From assembly GCA_038373865.1 (NCBI GenBank), contig JAXGGA010002218.1:62001-126000 (forward strand): a DNA stretch of 64,000 nucleotides, in the 5' to 3' direction. The notes beneath the pieces are model-generated. The model was given only the letters and a program-made list of their open reading frames with translations, searched no databases and had not been told where the DNA came from. The stretch is from Uloborus plumipes (taxonomy: Eukaryota; Arthropoda; Arachnida; Araneae; Uloboridae). Position 1 is the stretch's first letter, and each line of letters begins with the position of its first letter. Position numbers and translations under genes: made by a program. Shown here in pieces: positions 23,471 to 33,782 of this stretch.

Positions 23471-24302
23471 TACTTTTGATGGTTTTTTTATGTATATAAA
23501 ATCGTTTCAGGCTGCTATAAGAGTTTCTAGTGCGTCTCGCAAATATTAAATATACCAATAATGGGCCACTTAACGATATGTTCACACTTGTGTAAGCAAG
23601 TTTCAATATGTCAGTGCATGTCATCATATGACGCATCGATTTTGTTAATTTGCAAACACAATAAAATCTATGTGCAACATGGGCCTATTTATTCTTTTGT
23701 CTACTTATTTTGCCTGTGTCTCAAAGAGCTGAGAAACCTGCAAGTAGCGAAAAAGAATCATAAAAAGCTGGGTTGTGAAAAACGTGACAGCAAAATCTGC
23801 AGGCGATTCATTATTGATCGCTTCAGGACATCGTAGTTTCAGAACTCAGCTTTAATTTTACTAAAAGCTACTTGAGCAATTGATTCAGCATTTTTCTGAA
23901 AATTTGCACTTTGTATGATATCCTTGATTAGAGAGTATATCTTATCAGTATCTGTAGAAGAATTTTTACAAAATCAGATATACCTTGGGATATTTTATAC
24001 TTTGAGACTTGCTATCAATGTTTTACGGCTATCAGCGAGTTTTTGTTCTATAATTCATAGTTATCACTCTTCGGTAAAAACGCTTTTACTGCGACGTAAC
24101 TAAAATAATCTAAAATAGTTAATTATATAATCTTTTTTCTCTCTATTTTTGTTTTTATCAATACTTTATCTAAAATTCTAACGTCTAAAGAACACCTGCT
24201 ATAAGGGAAAATAAACATCGTATTTCGTATCGGCAATATCTAGTGAAAAATGTTTTCACTATCTTAAAAACTACGATTATCTGAAAATCTGAAATAAAAG
24301 AA
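23471..24302. other. Non-coding stretch with a 91-residue frame
   Basis: A 91-residue plus-strand frame (23561-23836) begins with ATG and contains many Cys and His residues, but their spacing fits no zinc-binding pattern that I recognise, and there is no homology I can name. A 62-residue frame at 23915-24103 is similar. Both are treated as unsupported. Confidence 0.35.
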
Positions 24303-24408
24303 CATTCAAAACACCGCTAACTCGGCTATTTCGATCCATGGACTGCAGTTTTCGTTGCATGTTTCTGCCTTAGCTCTTGCTTAGAGGCGGTTACACACTG
24401 CTTTATAA
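24303..24408. mobile_element. Partial foldback element F2 (ACTCGGTTA family)
   Basis: A single arm: ACACCGCTAACTCGGCTATT, CCATGGACTGCAGTTT, then GTTTCTGCCTTAGCTCTTGC and a terminus GGTTACACACTGCTTTA matching the outer end of the other copies. The middle and second arm are missing, probably by deletion between arms. Confidence 0.65.
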
Positions 24409-25377
24409 AAGAACATTGTTTAAAATCTAATCGTGCTTTTACTTAGTTGGGATATTACTGAAAGCAAAGAACTATTTTCACCAATTTCTTATGTGATCAT
24501 AACAGTTCGAAAATACTAAAGTAGATAAATTTTTATTCCTACTATCATAGTTCATATATAAATGGATAGATATAGATATTTTTAAACCTCCTACAAACAT
24601 ATTTCAAGCATTAAAAATCGAATATACTCCTACAAAAATCAATCAAGTTTAGTTTTGTCCTTTGTATTTTAAATAACAATTTATCATCGTGCAAAATGGG
24701 GAGAAAAGATACTTGATTTTTGAAGTATTTCATTTTAATGCGTTTTAAATTTTCAAATTCAAAATGTCAAGGTCAATCATTCTAAAAGTCAAAAAATCAA
24801 AGTAATACTCAAATTTTCTTCATTTTCTCTCTGCAACCTCATCTTTAGAAAGTTATAGGCGTTTGTATGAAATTTTTAAAACTGTTATAGTGGTTGCTGC
24901 TTTTGTTGTTTTCACTCCTCCAAAATAAACTTAACTTTCCTAAAAAATCTCAAAGTGTATTTTTTATGCCTTGAATTTTTTCTTCTAATGTACAGGGTCA
25001 GCAAGGTATAAGTTGGGCACATCAGACTGCTTTGGAGTTCTTTCTTTTGCTCTGAATAGTTGAAATTTGAAGTACAGATAATTGAAAAGACTCGTTTGAC
25101 ATTTAATAAAAAACTTTCATTCAAAAGTAAAAAATACATTAATAGTATACCTAACCAATTAAGTAATCTAAAAAAATCTCAATATAACGTTCTCTAATCG
25201 GAGAACTATATTCTCGACCCCATACAGGAATGAGTCTGGCAAAATTTGAAGATCATGGCGCCGGACTCTTTCCTCTAGATTCGGCTAAGTTGCTGGGACT
25301 TTTATGATAATGTTTTCAGATTATTTGACATTTATAACATATTATTACAGATGTTTTGAATTAAAGCATTTGCTCAT
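24409..25377. other. Non-coding stretch without recognised features
   Basis: AT-rich. No open frame or repeat family is recognised. Confidence 0.5.
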
Positions 25378-26013
25378 ATTCAGCTTATTCACGCTAGAGG
25401 ATTATTCCAATAGTTTTTTCCGACGGATGATCATATTCAATGTTCCCAATTGGAATGGAGGCTCACGAGCAGAGAAGGCAAAACAAACAGATCCTTCAAG
25501 CGCTTGGTACGATTGCGATATCGACCAAGGTTAGCTGAAGACAGATGCAATAACATGCTTCCGTTTTCGATTTCCGTCGCAAAAAGCTTCTTGTTTAAAT
25601 CAAGCACTCTCCTTTTTAAACATGCAACACTAGATACAGAAGAGCGTTGAAAATCCGACTGTCAAAAATCCGAAACGTCAAAAATCCGAGCGGACACTTC
25701 AAAGTTCTCTCAGCCGAAAATCAGTAATGTAAAGTATGTGACACTTTTTGAACACGGACTCCTGTCCCCTTTTGGAGAACACTTTGAAGAATACTATTTG
25801 GAAAAGTTTACAAGACACTCCTGAGAACACCTTTCGAAACACTTATTTGGTTGATCACATTTTTTTAACTCCCAAGGATACGTATGAATAACGTTTTTGA
25901 ATACTGATTATTGATTTAAAATCTAAATTTAATGCTATTAGAGACAAAACTCACACAAGGTTAACCTACATATCTGGTGCATGGTGTCGTAACAATGAGA
26001 TAATCAATAGTGA
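25378..26013 (+). repeat. 640-bp interspersed repeat R1, copy 2
   Basis: Direct-orientation copy of 18256-18895, about 7.1 kb downstream. It retains the same ordered landmarks from ATTCAGCTTATTCACGCTAG to ATCAATAGTGACA. The CAGTGGAGCC block is altered here to AGAAGAGCGTTG, supporting independent decay. Confidence 0.75.
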
Positions 26014-26286
26014 CACATAATTATTTCTTGCTGACTCGAATAATTATTTTTATATAATGTGCATCTTAACCATTAGACCTTAATTTTTGAGCTCAAAACC
26101 TGCACTTCTTTTAAATGTATGATAATTTTTGCTTATTATATTTCAGCTGTTTGCAATGTATTTTCAGCCACATAAAAATAAGTTCTGGAGACTATCGTCC
26201 TTTTTTTTATTGAAAATTCATTGCTGATCTTAACTAGTCAGCTCTTTTCCATATTGCTATTATGTATATATACTTTCTTTCATATA

Positions 26287-26758
26287 GGGTAAGTGCCCCA
26301 GTAGTCGGCCAGGCTCCAGTAGTTGGCCACAATGACATAGAACTCCTCATAAATAGTACATTTTTAATTCAAAATCAGATATGACGCATTCACACATTCA
26401 TGTACCTATCCTCAATCATCAACCAGTGGCAGTTAAGTTTTGGGTACTTTTTTTGAATTAGTAATGAGTCATTTCATTTTGAATGGTGTGCCCGTCATCC
26501 AAGATTGCGTTTCTGCTTATTTTTCAGCTAAGATGATTCTGTGGCGCACTACTGGAGCATTTACTAGTGTTGACAACAGCTTGGATTTTAACATATTTTT
26601 TTTTTTTTAATTTCTGAAACAAGTAGATGATTTACTATCAGAAAGGTTCATTCTAAAGTTTTACCTTGTTTTTGTTGCTGTATTGATAGCTGAAAGTTTT
26701 AGGTTAGCCAAGATCAACAAAAGATCCCTTAAATGGCCGACTACTGGTGCTTTTACCC
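26287..26758. mobile_element. MITE with GGGTA...TACCC ends, copy 2
   Basis: Terminal inverted repeats of about 24 bp: left GGGTAAGTGCCCCAGTAGTC, and the right end on the minus strand reads GGGTAAAAGCACCAGTAGTC. A further CACTACTGGAGC lies inside. An 18-bp direct repeat, TATACTTTCTTTCATATA, flanks it on both sides (26269-26286 and 26759-26776), while the minimal shared flank with the 17-kb element is TATA. There is no transposase. The 176-residue frame starting inside the right part is discussed under rejected items. Confidence 0.8.
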
Positions 26759-26776
26759 TATACTTTCTTTCATATA

Positions 26777-27720
26777 TATACTTTCTCCCTGTAGTAGATC
26801 TTTGCAATAAACGAAATCTCTATTTATCACATATTTTGTCAGTGATTTTTACTTTGGAAACGAATATATACATATTAAACTTAAATTTTCTAGATGTGCA
26901 TTTGTGTGATATTTTTTTTTTACAATATGTTTCATTCCAAATAATAAAGAATGAAATATTTTTATTTTCATTTATTTATTTTGACCTTGGGTATCGCTTC
27001 GTTAATTTAACTTCTTTCCCTGTTAGTGCTTTGTATCTTAGTGTGCTGTTTAATGCTTACGGAAACTTGTATTTCCATTGCTGCTATCTTATCCGCACAG
27101 TGCTCTTTAATTCTTCTCAAGTAAAACCAGTTTCGACTCACTCTAAAGCGGAAGTGAAAATAATTCTTTACGATAAAATCTACTTAAACCGGATAGGGCT
27201 CTGTTTAAAATGAGAGAATTTAACCTAATTTCGCTTTTGAAAATTTTGGAAAACGAAATAAAATATGGCGTAGTTAAAAGTAAAAAAACCAGAAATAACC
27301 TACTTAGCCTACGTCATATTTAAAAACTTTTGTATTTTGTAAATCATTTATCAACGAGACTAAAAGTTTTGGTGTGACGTCAGAGGAAGTTTTGACATTC
27401 TACCCATTTCTCAATGACAGCTGTGTTTGTGGTATTTAATTCTTGTTCTTGTTTGCCAAAGTTTTAAATGCAAGAATTTAATTTGAATTTGATTTATGAG
27501 CCGGATTTTTGTTCCTTGATTTCTGAAAAGAATAAAATTAACAAATAATGACCTTCGAAATTTAATTTTTTTCCATTCAAATGGAAGTGGCAATGAAACT
27601 TAAAAAACCTCTAAATAATCTAAAACCAAAGTAGAAACGATTTCTAAAATTCATTTATGCTCCCCCCCCCCCCTTAAAAAAATGTATTACCTTGAATTTG
27701 TTTTGCGGCCGTATTGGTAA
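26777..27720. other. Non-coding stretch without recognised features
   Basis: Occupied mostly by a 176-residue, T-driven open frame with no supported function, followed by AT-rich DNA and a C-run at about 27662-27673. Confidence 0.4.
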
Positions 27721-27721
27721 C

Positions 27722-27960
27722 ATCGCAGGAAAGCAATAGTTACGGGATATCTTAAACCGATTTATACGATTTTGTTTTGTTTTTTTAAGAACAAATTGCC
27801 ATAAAATTTGAATATGGCAGTATTACTCACGTTGCAGTTAGGCTATATTTACAGGGTTTCTTAAAGCGATTAGCAGTTTTAGTAGCAAATTGCCGTAGTA
27901 TTTGTTTTACAGCAGCATCATTCACATTGCAGTTGGGCTGAATTTACATGGTTAATAAAG
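27722..27960. repeat. Degenerate tandem duplication, ~115-bp unit
   Basis: Two units share AGCAAATTGCCGTAGTATTT / AACAAATTGCCATAAAATTT, then CACGTTGCAGTTAGGCT / CACATTGCAGTTGGGCT and a TTTACAGGGTTTCTTAAA-like start. Non-coding. Confidence 0.6.
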
Positions 27961-28187
27961 TTCATATCATCGTTTATTTTTTCTCCGAAAGCAAAAGATC
28001 TTATTTTTACTAAGGACTGAGTTGTAAAACTTTGAGGTCCCTTTCTTGTTATAAAGTCTTAACATTAAATTAACGAAGTAGTAAGTCGTTCTCAAATGAA
28101 TCTGGTCCGAAGCATCGTCGCTTATAGCGTGTTGTCATTATAGTTTATCAGTTTGTACATGATAATAAAAGCGAACTTTATCATAAC

Positions 28188-28928
28188 TAGGGATGCACCG
28201 ATAAGCAAATTGGCCGATTACCGATTAATCGGCAGTTGATAATCGACCGATTAATCGGCTGAGCTGATTAATGATGAGAATGATTGTTTTCTATTTTACC
28301 ATCACTGTTTTTTCTCTCTCATACATTTCGAAGTTAGTAATTTATTTCCGAGAGAAGTTTTTTTTCCATTCTCCTAGTTTTCACATAATAATTTCAATAT
28401 TTTATCAAATATCTTAGAACCAATTTTCATATTATTGTCAATAATAGTATTGAAACATTGTTAGAGTTATTTTAATTGCACATAAAAATGTAAAAAAATG
28501 GGGAGGGGGAGTCTGTGGTGAGCACTCCAATTTAGAAGATACTTTTAATTCATACTTTTTAATAATTAGTAGCCTTTAATTCAATACTTTTATTCTTTGA
28601 AAATTAGAGGTTAACTAAAAGCACTGTGCTAAGAGAAAACTATCCCCACATGTAAAATATTGCAACATTGTCTACGTATATTTATTCAAAGTAGGATAAT
28701 TATTAAAAAAAAAAAAAGAAAAACTTTATATCAACTGTTAGGATTATGATTTACTGTTAATAAAATTATTCATCATAGTTTCTTTGTAAAGGTATACTTT
28801 AAAGAATAATATTTGAATAATATTTTTTCCGCCGATTAATCGGCTCGGTTTTGCCGATTATTAATAATCGGCAAAGTAGCCAATTATGGCCGATTAATCG
28901 GTACTGCCGATTAATCGGTGCATTCCTA
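28188..28928. mobile_element. hAT-type MITE, full copy with perfect 8-bp duplication
   Basis: The ends TAGGGATGCACCGATAAGC and its counterpart ATCGGTGCATTCCTA bound 741 bp. The 8-bp flanks ATCATAAC are identical (28180-28187 and 28929-28936). Multiple CCGATTAATCGG palindromes cluster in the first about 80 bp and the last about 90 bp. It is the inverted homologue of 3799-4509: the ATGATGAACGATTTTGTTGA region there pairs with TCATCATAGTTTC here. Non-coding, so movement would depend on a transposase encoded elsewhere. Confidence 0.92.
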
Positions 28929-29030
28929 ATCATAACTGCATTAAAATCAGTTGTTCGATACATTCTTAGTGAAACTTAGTTATAAATGGAACGTTTCAAT
29001 CCCATTTATAATTGAAATAAATTACGCAAG

Positions 29031-29110
29031 TCAAACATTCAATAATAAATCTTTATTTCCATAAAGAAAGCTTTCTTTATGGAAATAAAGATTTATTATT
29101 GAATGTTTGA
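29031..29110. repeat. Perfect 80-bp palindrome without spacer
   Basis: Positions 29031-29070 are the exact reverse complement of 29071-29110, with the axis at AAGAAAG|CTTTCTT and no unpaired base at the centre. Outer ends are TCAAACATTC and GAATGTTTGA. The base pairs immediately outside do not match, so the symmetry stops sharply. No target duplication is evident. Confidence 0.97.
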
Positions 29111-29439
29111 TTGCAAAAAATATTTTTAAATTTTACATCATAACTGTCAATGCTAATATTCGCCATTTGACAAGTTCGTAATGTTACGATCATTAGTCAT
29201 AAATCAATCTAAAATGAAATTTCCTCTTAAGTTTGAAAGTTCAATTTGAATGCTGAAACTCTCTACATTTATTTTTAAATTGTGGCAGTGTATGGCGTGA
29301 TGCATTAATCCTAAATTATTAATTGCTGTTTTGAATTGTAGCATAATAATCAATTGCAGCATGAAGAGTTGCTATTTACGCCATTATTTATTTTCTTTTT
29401 GTTTTGCAGCATTTTATTTAAGTTAAAAATTAATTTTAT

Positions 29440-29745
29440 TAACATATCGGTTTGCAATTGCAGTGTTAAATGATTGAGGCTTTTATTGCAATCGTAATCA
29501 AACTTTGAAAATGATCTCATGCTCATGTATTTTTGTTATTTTTTCCACTTAATAACAATTAACTGTTTTATTAACAAAACTTTTAATTTGCAATGCTAAA
29601 CGACTGGGACTATTATTCGATTTTTCATTAATTCTTTGTTAACTCTGGAAATGATTTCAAGTATTTTTGTTGCTTTTTCTACTTGATGACAGTTAACTGT
29701 TTTACTAATATAACTGTTTTAATTTTCAATGCTAAACGACTAAGG
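29440..29745. repeat. Degenerate tandem array, ~130-bp unit
   Basis: Three units are anchored by TTGCAATGCTAAACGACTGG-like blocks near 29460, 29590 and 29730, with TTTTTGTTATTTTTTCCACT / TTTTTGTTGCTTTTTCTACT and AACAATTAACTGTTTTATTA between them. No coding potential. Confidence 0.65.
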
Positions 29746-30009
29746 CTCCTATATTTTCAAAATTTAAAATAGACATTTCAGGGTAAATCTTTCCTGACGG
29801 CAGATTGCCAATGGATTTTTTGGTCTAGATGTCTGCACATTTTAAATAAACGACAAGACTTACCATGATTCATTCCACATTTTGGTATTAAGTGCAAATT
29901 AATAATCCACCAGAACTTTCCATCTTTAGTTAAAGTTTATGTTGATTGACAATCTAAATATTAAATTCGTTCCTAATTTTCGCACAAGCATCTTGATTAT
30001 AAAAAAAAA

Positions 30010-31615
30010 TAACTTATCCTTAAAGCTTTAAATTTTCATTTTTTAGTTTATTCCTCTTATTTTGATATCTCTAAAAGTCAACTACAAAATGCATTATGTA
30101 TGTGTCCTCCATTTCACTCAATTATTTTACGTTTTAAATACTGCAAACCGAAACTTGTCTTTAAAGCTTCGTTAATTTCCATTTTTTAGTTTATTCCTCT
30201 TATTTTGATATCTCTAACAGTCAACTACAAAATGCATGCGTATGTATCCTCCATTTCATACAATTATTTTACGTTTTTAATACTGCAAACCGAAACTTGT
30301 CTTTAAAGCTTCGTTAATTTTAATTTTTTAGTTCCTCCCTCTTTTGATGTTTCAAAAAGTAAACTATGAAATGCATAAATATCTACTCTAATCTATTCTT
30401 TTGCGATTTCAGTATTACAAACCTTAACTTACCTTTACAGCTTCTTTAATTTTTATTTTTTAGTTTTTTCCTCTTCGTTTGATAGCTTTAAAAACGAACT
30501 ACAAAATAAAAACTCATCGTCACTTCAGAGCAACAGCAAGATTGTTAAATACAGAAGAATAACAGTAAGGTGTTCATTCTACTGTTGCTTTGAGCAACAA
30601 TATCCACTCTAATCTATTCGTTTACATTTTGTACTGTTGCTTTGAGGCAACAATATCCACTCTAATCTATTCGTTTACATTTTGTACTGTTGCTTTGAGG
30701 CAACAATATCCACTCTAATCTATCCGTTTACATTTTAAGTTCTTCAAAAATTAGCTTACCTTTAAAGCTTCGCTAATTTTCATTTTTTAGTTACTTCCTC
30801 TTTTGATATTTCGAAAAGAAAACTACAAAATACATACATATTCACTCTACTATTCTTTTGCGATTTCAGTATTACAAACCTTAACTTACTTTTACAGCTT
30901 CTTTAATTTTCCTTTTTTTAGTTTTTCCCTCTTCGTTTGATAGCTTTAAAAACGAACTACAAAATAAAAACTCATTGTCACTTCAGAGCAACAGCAAGAT
31001 TGTTAAATACAGAAGAATAACAGTAAGGTATATTCTACTGTTGCTTTGAGCAACAATATCCACTCTAATCTATTCGTTTACATTTTGTATTGTTGCTTTG
31101 AGGCAACAATATCCACTCTAATCTATTCGTTTCCATTTTAAGTTCTTCAAAAATTAGCTTACCTTTAAAGCTTTGCTAATTTTCATTTTTTAGTTACTTC
31201 CTCTTTTGATATTTCGAAAAGAAAACTACAAAATACATACATATTCATTCTACTATTCTTTTGCGATTTCAGTATTACAAACCTTAACTTACCTTTACAG
31301 CTTAGTTAATTTTCATTTTTTAGTTTCTTCTTCTTTTAACGCCTCTAAAAATCAACTATAAAATACGATTATATCTTCGACTCAGGACAACAGTAAGAAG
31401 GGCGACAGACTTGAACACAGGAATAACAGTAAGATATTCAACTGTTGCTTTGAGGCAACAATATACACTCCAATCTATGTGTTTACGTTTTCAATACTGC
31501 AAACCTTAAGTTACCTTAAAAACTTCGTTATTTTTCCTTTTTTAATTTCTTCCTCTACTTTTGGTATCTCTAAGAGTCAACTATAAAATACATATATACA
31601 AAACAACATACATAT
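30010..31615. repeat. Nested satellite array
   Basis: A basic unit of about 130-160 bp is anchored by AAGCTTCGTTAATTTTCATT followed by TTTTAGTT, a TTCCTCTTTTGATAT block and ACTACAAAATGCAT. Units start near 30022, 30162, 30305, 30439, 30763, 30896, 31166, 31298 and 31515. Within it, a 53-bp subunit carrying CTGTTGCTTTGAGGCAACAA repeats at 30581, 30633 and 30686 and again near 31039 and 31090. A higher-order repeat of 458 bp is visible (GATAGCTTTAAAAACGAACT at 30481 and 30939). The array runs into a (TA)n tract at its right edge. Confidence 0.85.
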
Positions 31616-31626
31616 ATATATAATAT

Positions 31627-31688
<62 letters not shown>
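31616..31688. repeat. (TA)n microsatellite
   Basis: About 70 bp of alternating TA with minor interruptions, at the junction between the satellite array and the inverted-end element to the right. Confidence 0.9.
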
Positions 31689-31689
<1 letters not shown>

Positions 31690-31690
<1 letters not shown>

Positions 31691-32392
31691 TTTAATTAGA
31701 AGTAAAAGACCTTGCGAAAAATCTGTTAAAAACGGAAATAAAGATAAAATTCCCAAAAGACCCTGGGGCCTTCATCAGGGGGACCCCCCTAGGGTAGGGA
31801 AAAGTGGAGTGAGATGTTTCTAGCAAGTTGCAGGCAAAACGCCTAAAAAGATGCAACTTTTAGCCCCCGACATCTCACAAGCAAGCAGTAGGTCACTAGA
31901 AGTCCAATACATTTATGCATATACACGAAATAGATAGAGAGAATACAATTCAAAAGACACTATATATAATCAATAAAATTCAAATAGAACAGATGACATG
32001 AAATTACAAGAAATACAAAAACAAGAACTTTCAAACAACACTGTAAGAACTACCAACCTATGGCTTCTTCAATGCGCTACTGATAAGACTGTTGGTCAAA
32101 TTCGCGGGGTAGCAGTTTTCAGTTAAAGTTATAATTAGTTGTCTTATTGCTGAGTCTAGATTTGAATTATTGTTGCAAATTTTTTTTGTATCGGGAAATT
32201 TGGGAGATGATAATGTTCTTGAAAACCTTTTTACTTAGACAACTGTGAAAATGGATAAGTGAAGTTGAAATCTCACTTTGAAGTTGAAATCTTTACGTTT
32301 GTCATACAGTGCTAGATTATGGAATTTTATCTTTACTTCCGTTTTTAACAGATTTTTCGCAAGGTCTTTTACTTCTAATTAAAAATATGTCT
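31690..32392. mobile_element. Unclassified element with ~72-bp inverted ends
   Basis: The left edge (TTTAATTAGAAGTAAAAGAC, continuing through TGCGAAAAATCTGTTAAAAA to ATAAAATTCC) is repeated inverted at 32318-32388. Inside the left end, the minus strand reads CCTGATGAAGGCCCCAGGG, a phrase that recalls the 3' region of Penelope-like elements, but no reverse transcriptase or nuclease frame is left to confirm it. Sequence after about 32480 resumes AT-rich satellite-like sequence (CATACATATCTATTC, ACGTTTTCAATACT-like), so this element probably interrupts the array. Confidence 0.55.
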
Positions 32393-33778
32393 GCTACCAG
32401 TTTCAAAGAGGCGCCTTTTGACCTGTGTGGTGAAGTTTATCTTTCTGTTCTATATGATTCTTCAACTACTTTGTTTATGTTAATATATATATACATATAT
32501 ATATATAATACAACATACATATCTATTCTATTCGTTTTATGTTTTCAATACTTCTACTGTTTATCGTTTAAATCATAACAAGAGCTTTTCATTTGCGTGT
32601 CATAAAGAGAAAAAAATTGTTGACAAATTACGTGCGTGTTTACGACTCTTGCGTGTCTTAGTGATTGAATTTAAAAGTACATGAGCAACATGCCATCAAG
32701 CGTGCAAGCTGAGTAACTGCTAAAAAGTTCTAGAAGGTCTGCAGGGTTTTGCGGAAATTTAAGACAATTGTAAATTTTCTTCTAAATTGCGAAAGTAAAA
32801 TAATAAGGAAACAAGATGGCGACAGCAGTTTAAGTTAATCGAGTTTTCGGTTGCACTATTAACTGGTTAGAATTTATCAAGTGAAGTCAACCGGATATTT
32901 AAGTAAAATGAATGCATGTCTGGAAAAAATTCTTTAAAAAAATATGGAGAGCAATGAAAAGCAGAGGTAGCTTTGTGGGTTTAGGAGCCCGTTATATTTC
33001 AAATTTAGGGGCCTCTATGTCTATCACAGACCTATGTTATACATTTTCATGTGTATTTTTGAATCCTCTTATTGGCCCTTTGGAAGTGTGACCTCATGCA
33101 ATTGCTACACTTAAGACCATTTAAATCCGCAACTGATGCGAAGGTCATCTCCACAACGTCAAGCATTTACCGTCTTTTGTGCAATTTTCTTTTGTGCAAT
33201 GTTCCTCCTCAAATATATTTGAGTGCTTTGCGTGATACTTATTCCAAAGTCCAAAAAATCGTCAACCATAACTTTCACAGAATAAAATGTACTTTTATTA
33301 AAAGATTTTCCCCCAAAACAACGTTAAAAGAACACAAAACATTTCGGAAGGGATCTCTAACTATTTATTTCTTCCACAGAAAGATAGAAATATTTAGCAA
33401 TGTAGAGCAACGATGTATACCACAGGAAAACACAAACATCTCATCTCCTTTTCCATTCACAGTTGATTAAGCAACCACCCTGGTACTAGTACCAAAGATA
33501 ATAAGATCATTGCTTGTACTATCTGGCAAGGCTTGTAATGTTTTGCGGAATACTTTTTTTTAATTGCTAAATGTGACAGTAGTAATTTAATTACTTATGG
33601 TCCAAGCAAAGTCTTCTGTGCTAATAGACATTAAGAAAACTGGTTGGAAACAAAACAAAGAGATAAAAGATTACATCAAGGATTTCATTTGAGGAAACAA
33701 GTTATCAAACAGTATGTAAACCGACACTAACTCTCGTGTCCTTAAGAAGAGTCTATTTTAATTCTGTGCGTAAGATTT
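32393..33778. other. Non-coding stretch with a 132-residue frame
   Basis: After a short (TA)n zone (about 32480-32515) no feature is recognised. A 132-residue frame at 33072-33470 begins with TTG rather than ATG and shows no domain. The zone at 32975-33130 has GGGGCC phrases reminiscent of the small hAT MITEs but lacks matching ends. Confidence 0.4.
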
Positions 33779-33782
33779 TTAA

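Noticed and set aside
26683..27213. Longest open frame, 176 residues
   Set aside because: It begins with TTG inside the right part of a MITE, is strongly Phe/Leu/Ile/Tyr-rich from T-rich DNA, and shows no domain, signal or conserved motif.
30581..30739. CRISPR-like hairpin repeats
   Set aside because: The 53-bp units are tandem and similar throughout, without variable spacers.
32975..33130. Third copy of the small CAGTGG-ended hAT MITE
   Set aside because: Shares GGGGCC-type phrases, but neither inverted ends nor an 8-bp duplication could be found.
33072..33470. 132-residue open frame
   Set aside because: It starts with TTG and has no recognisable domain or splice context. Length alone is not enough in 64 kb.
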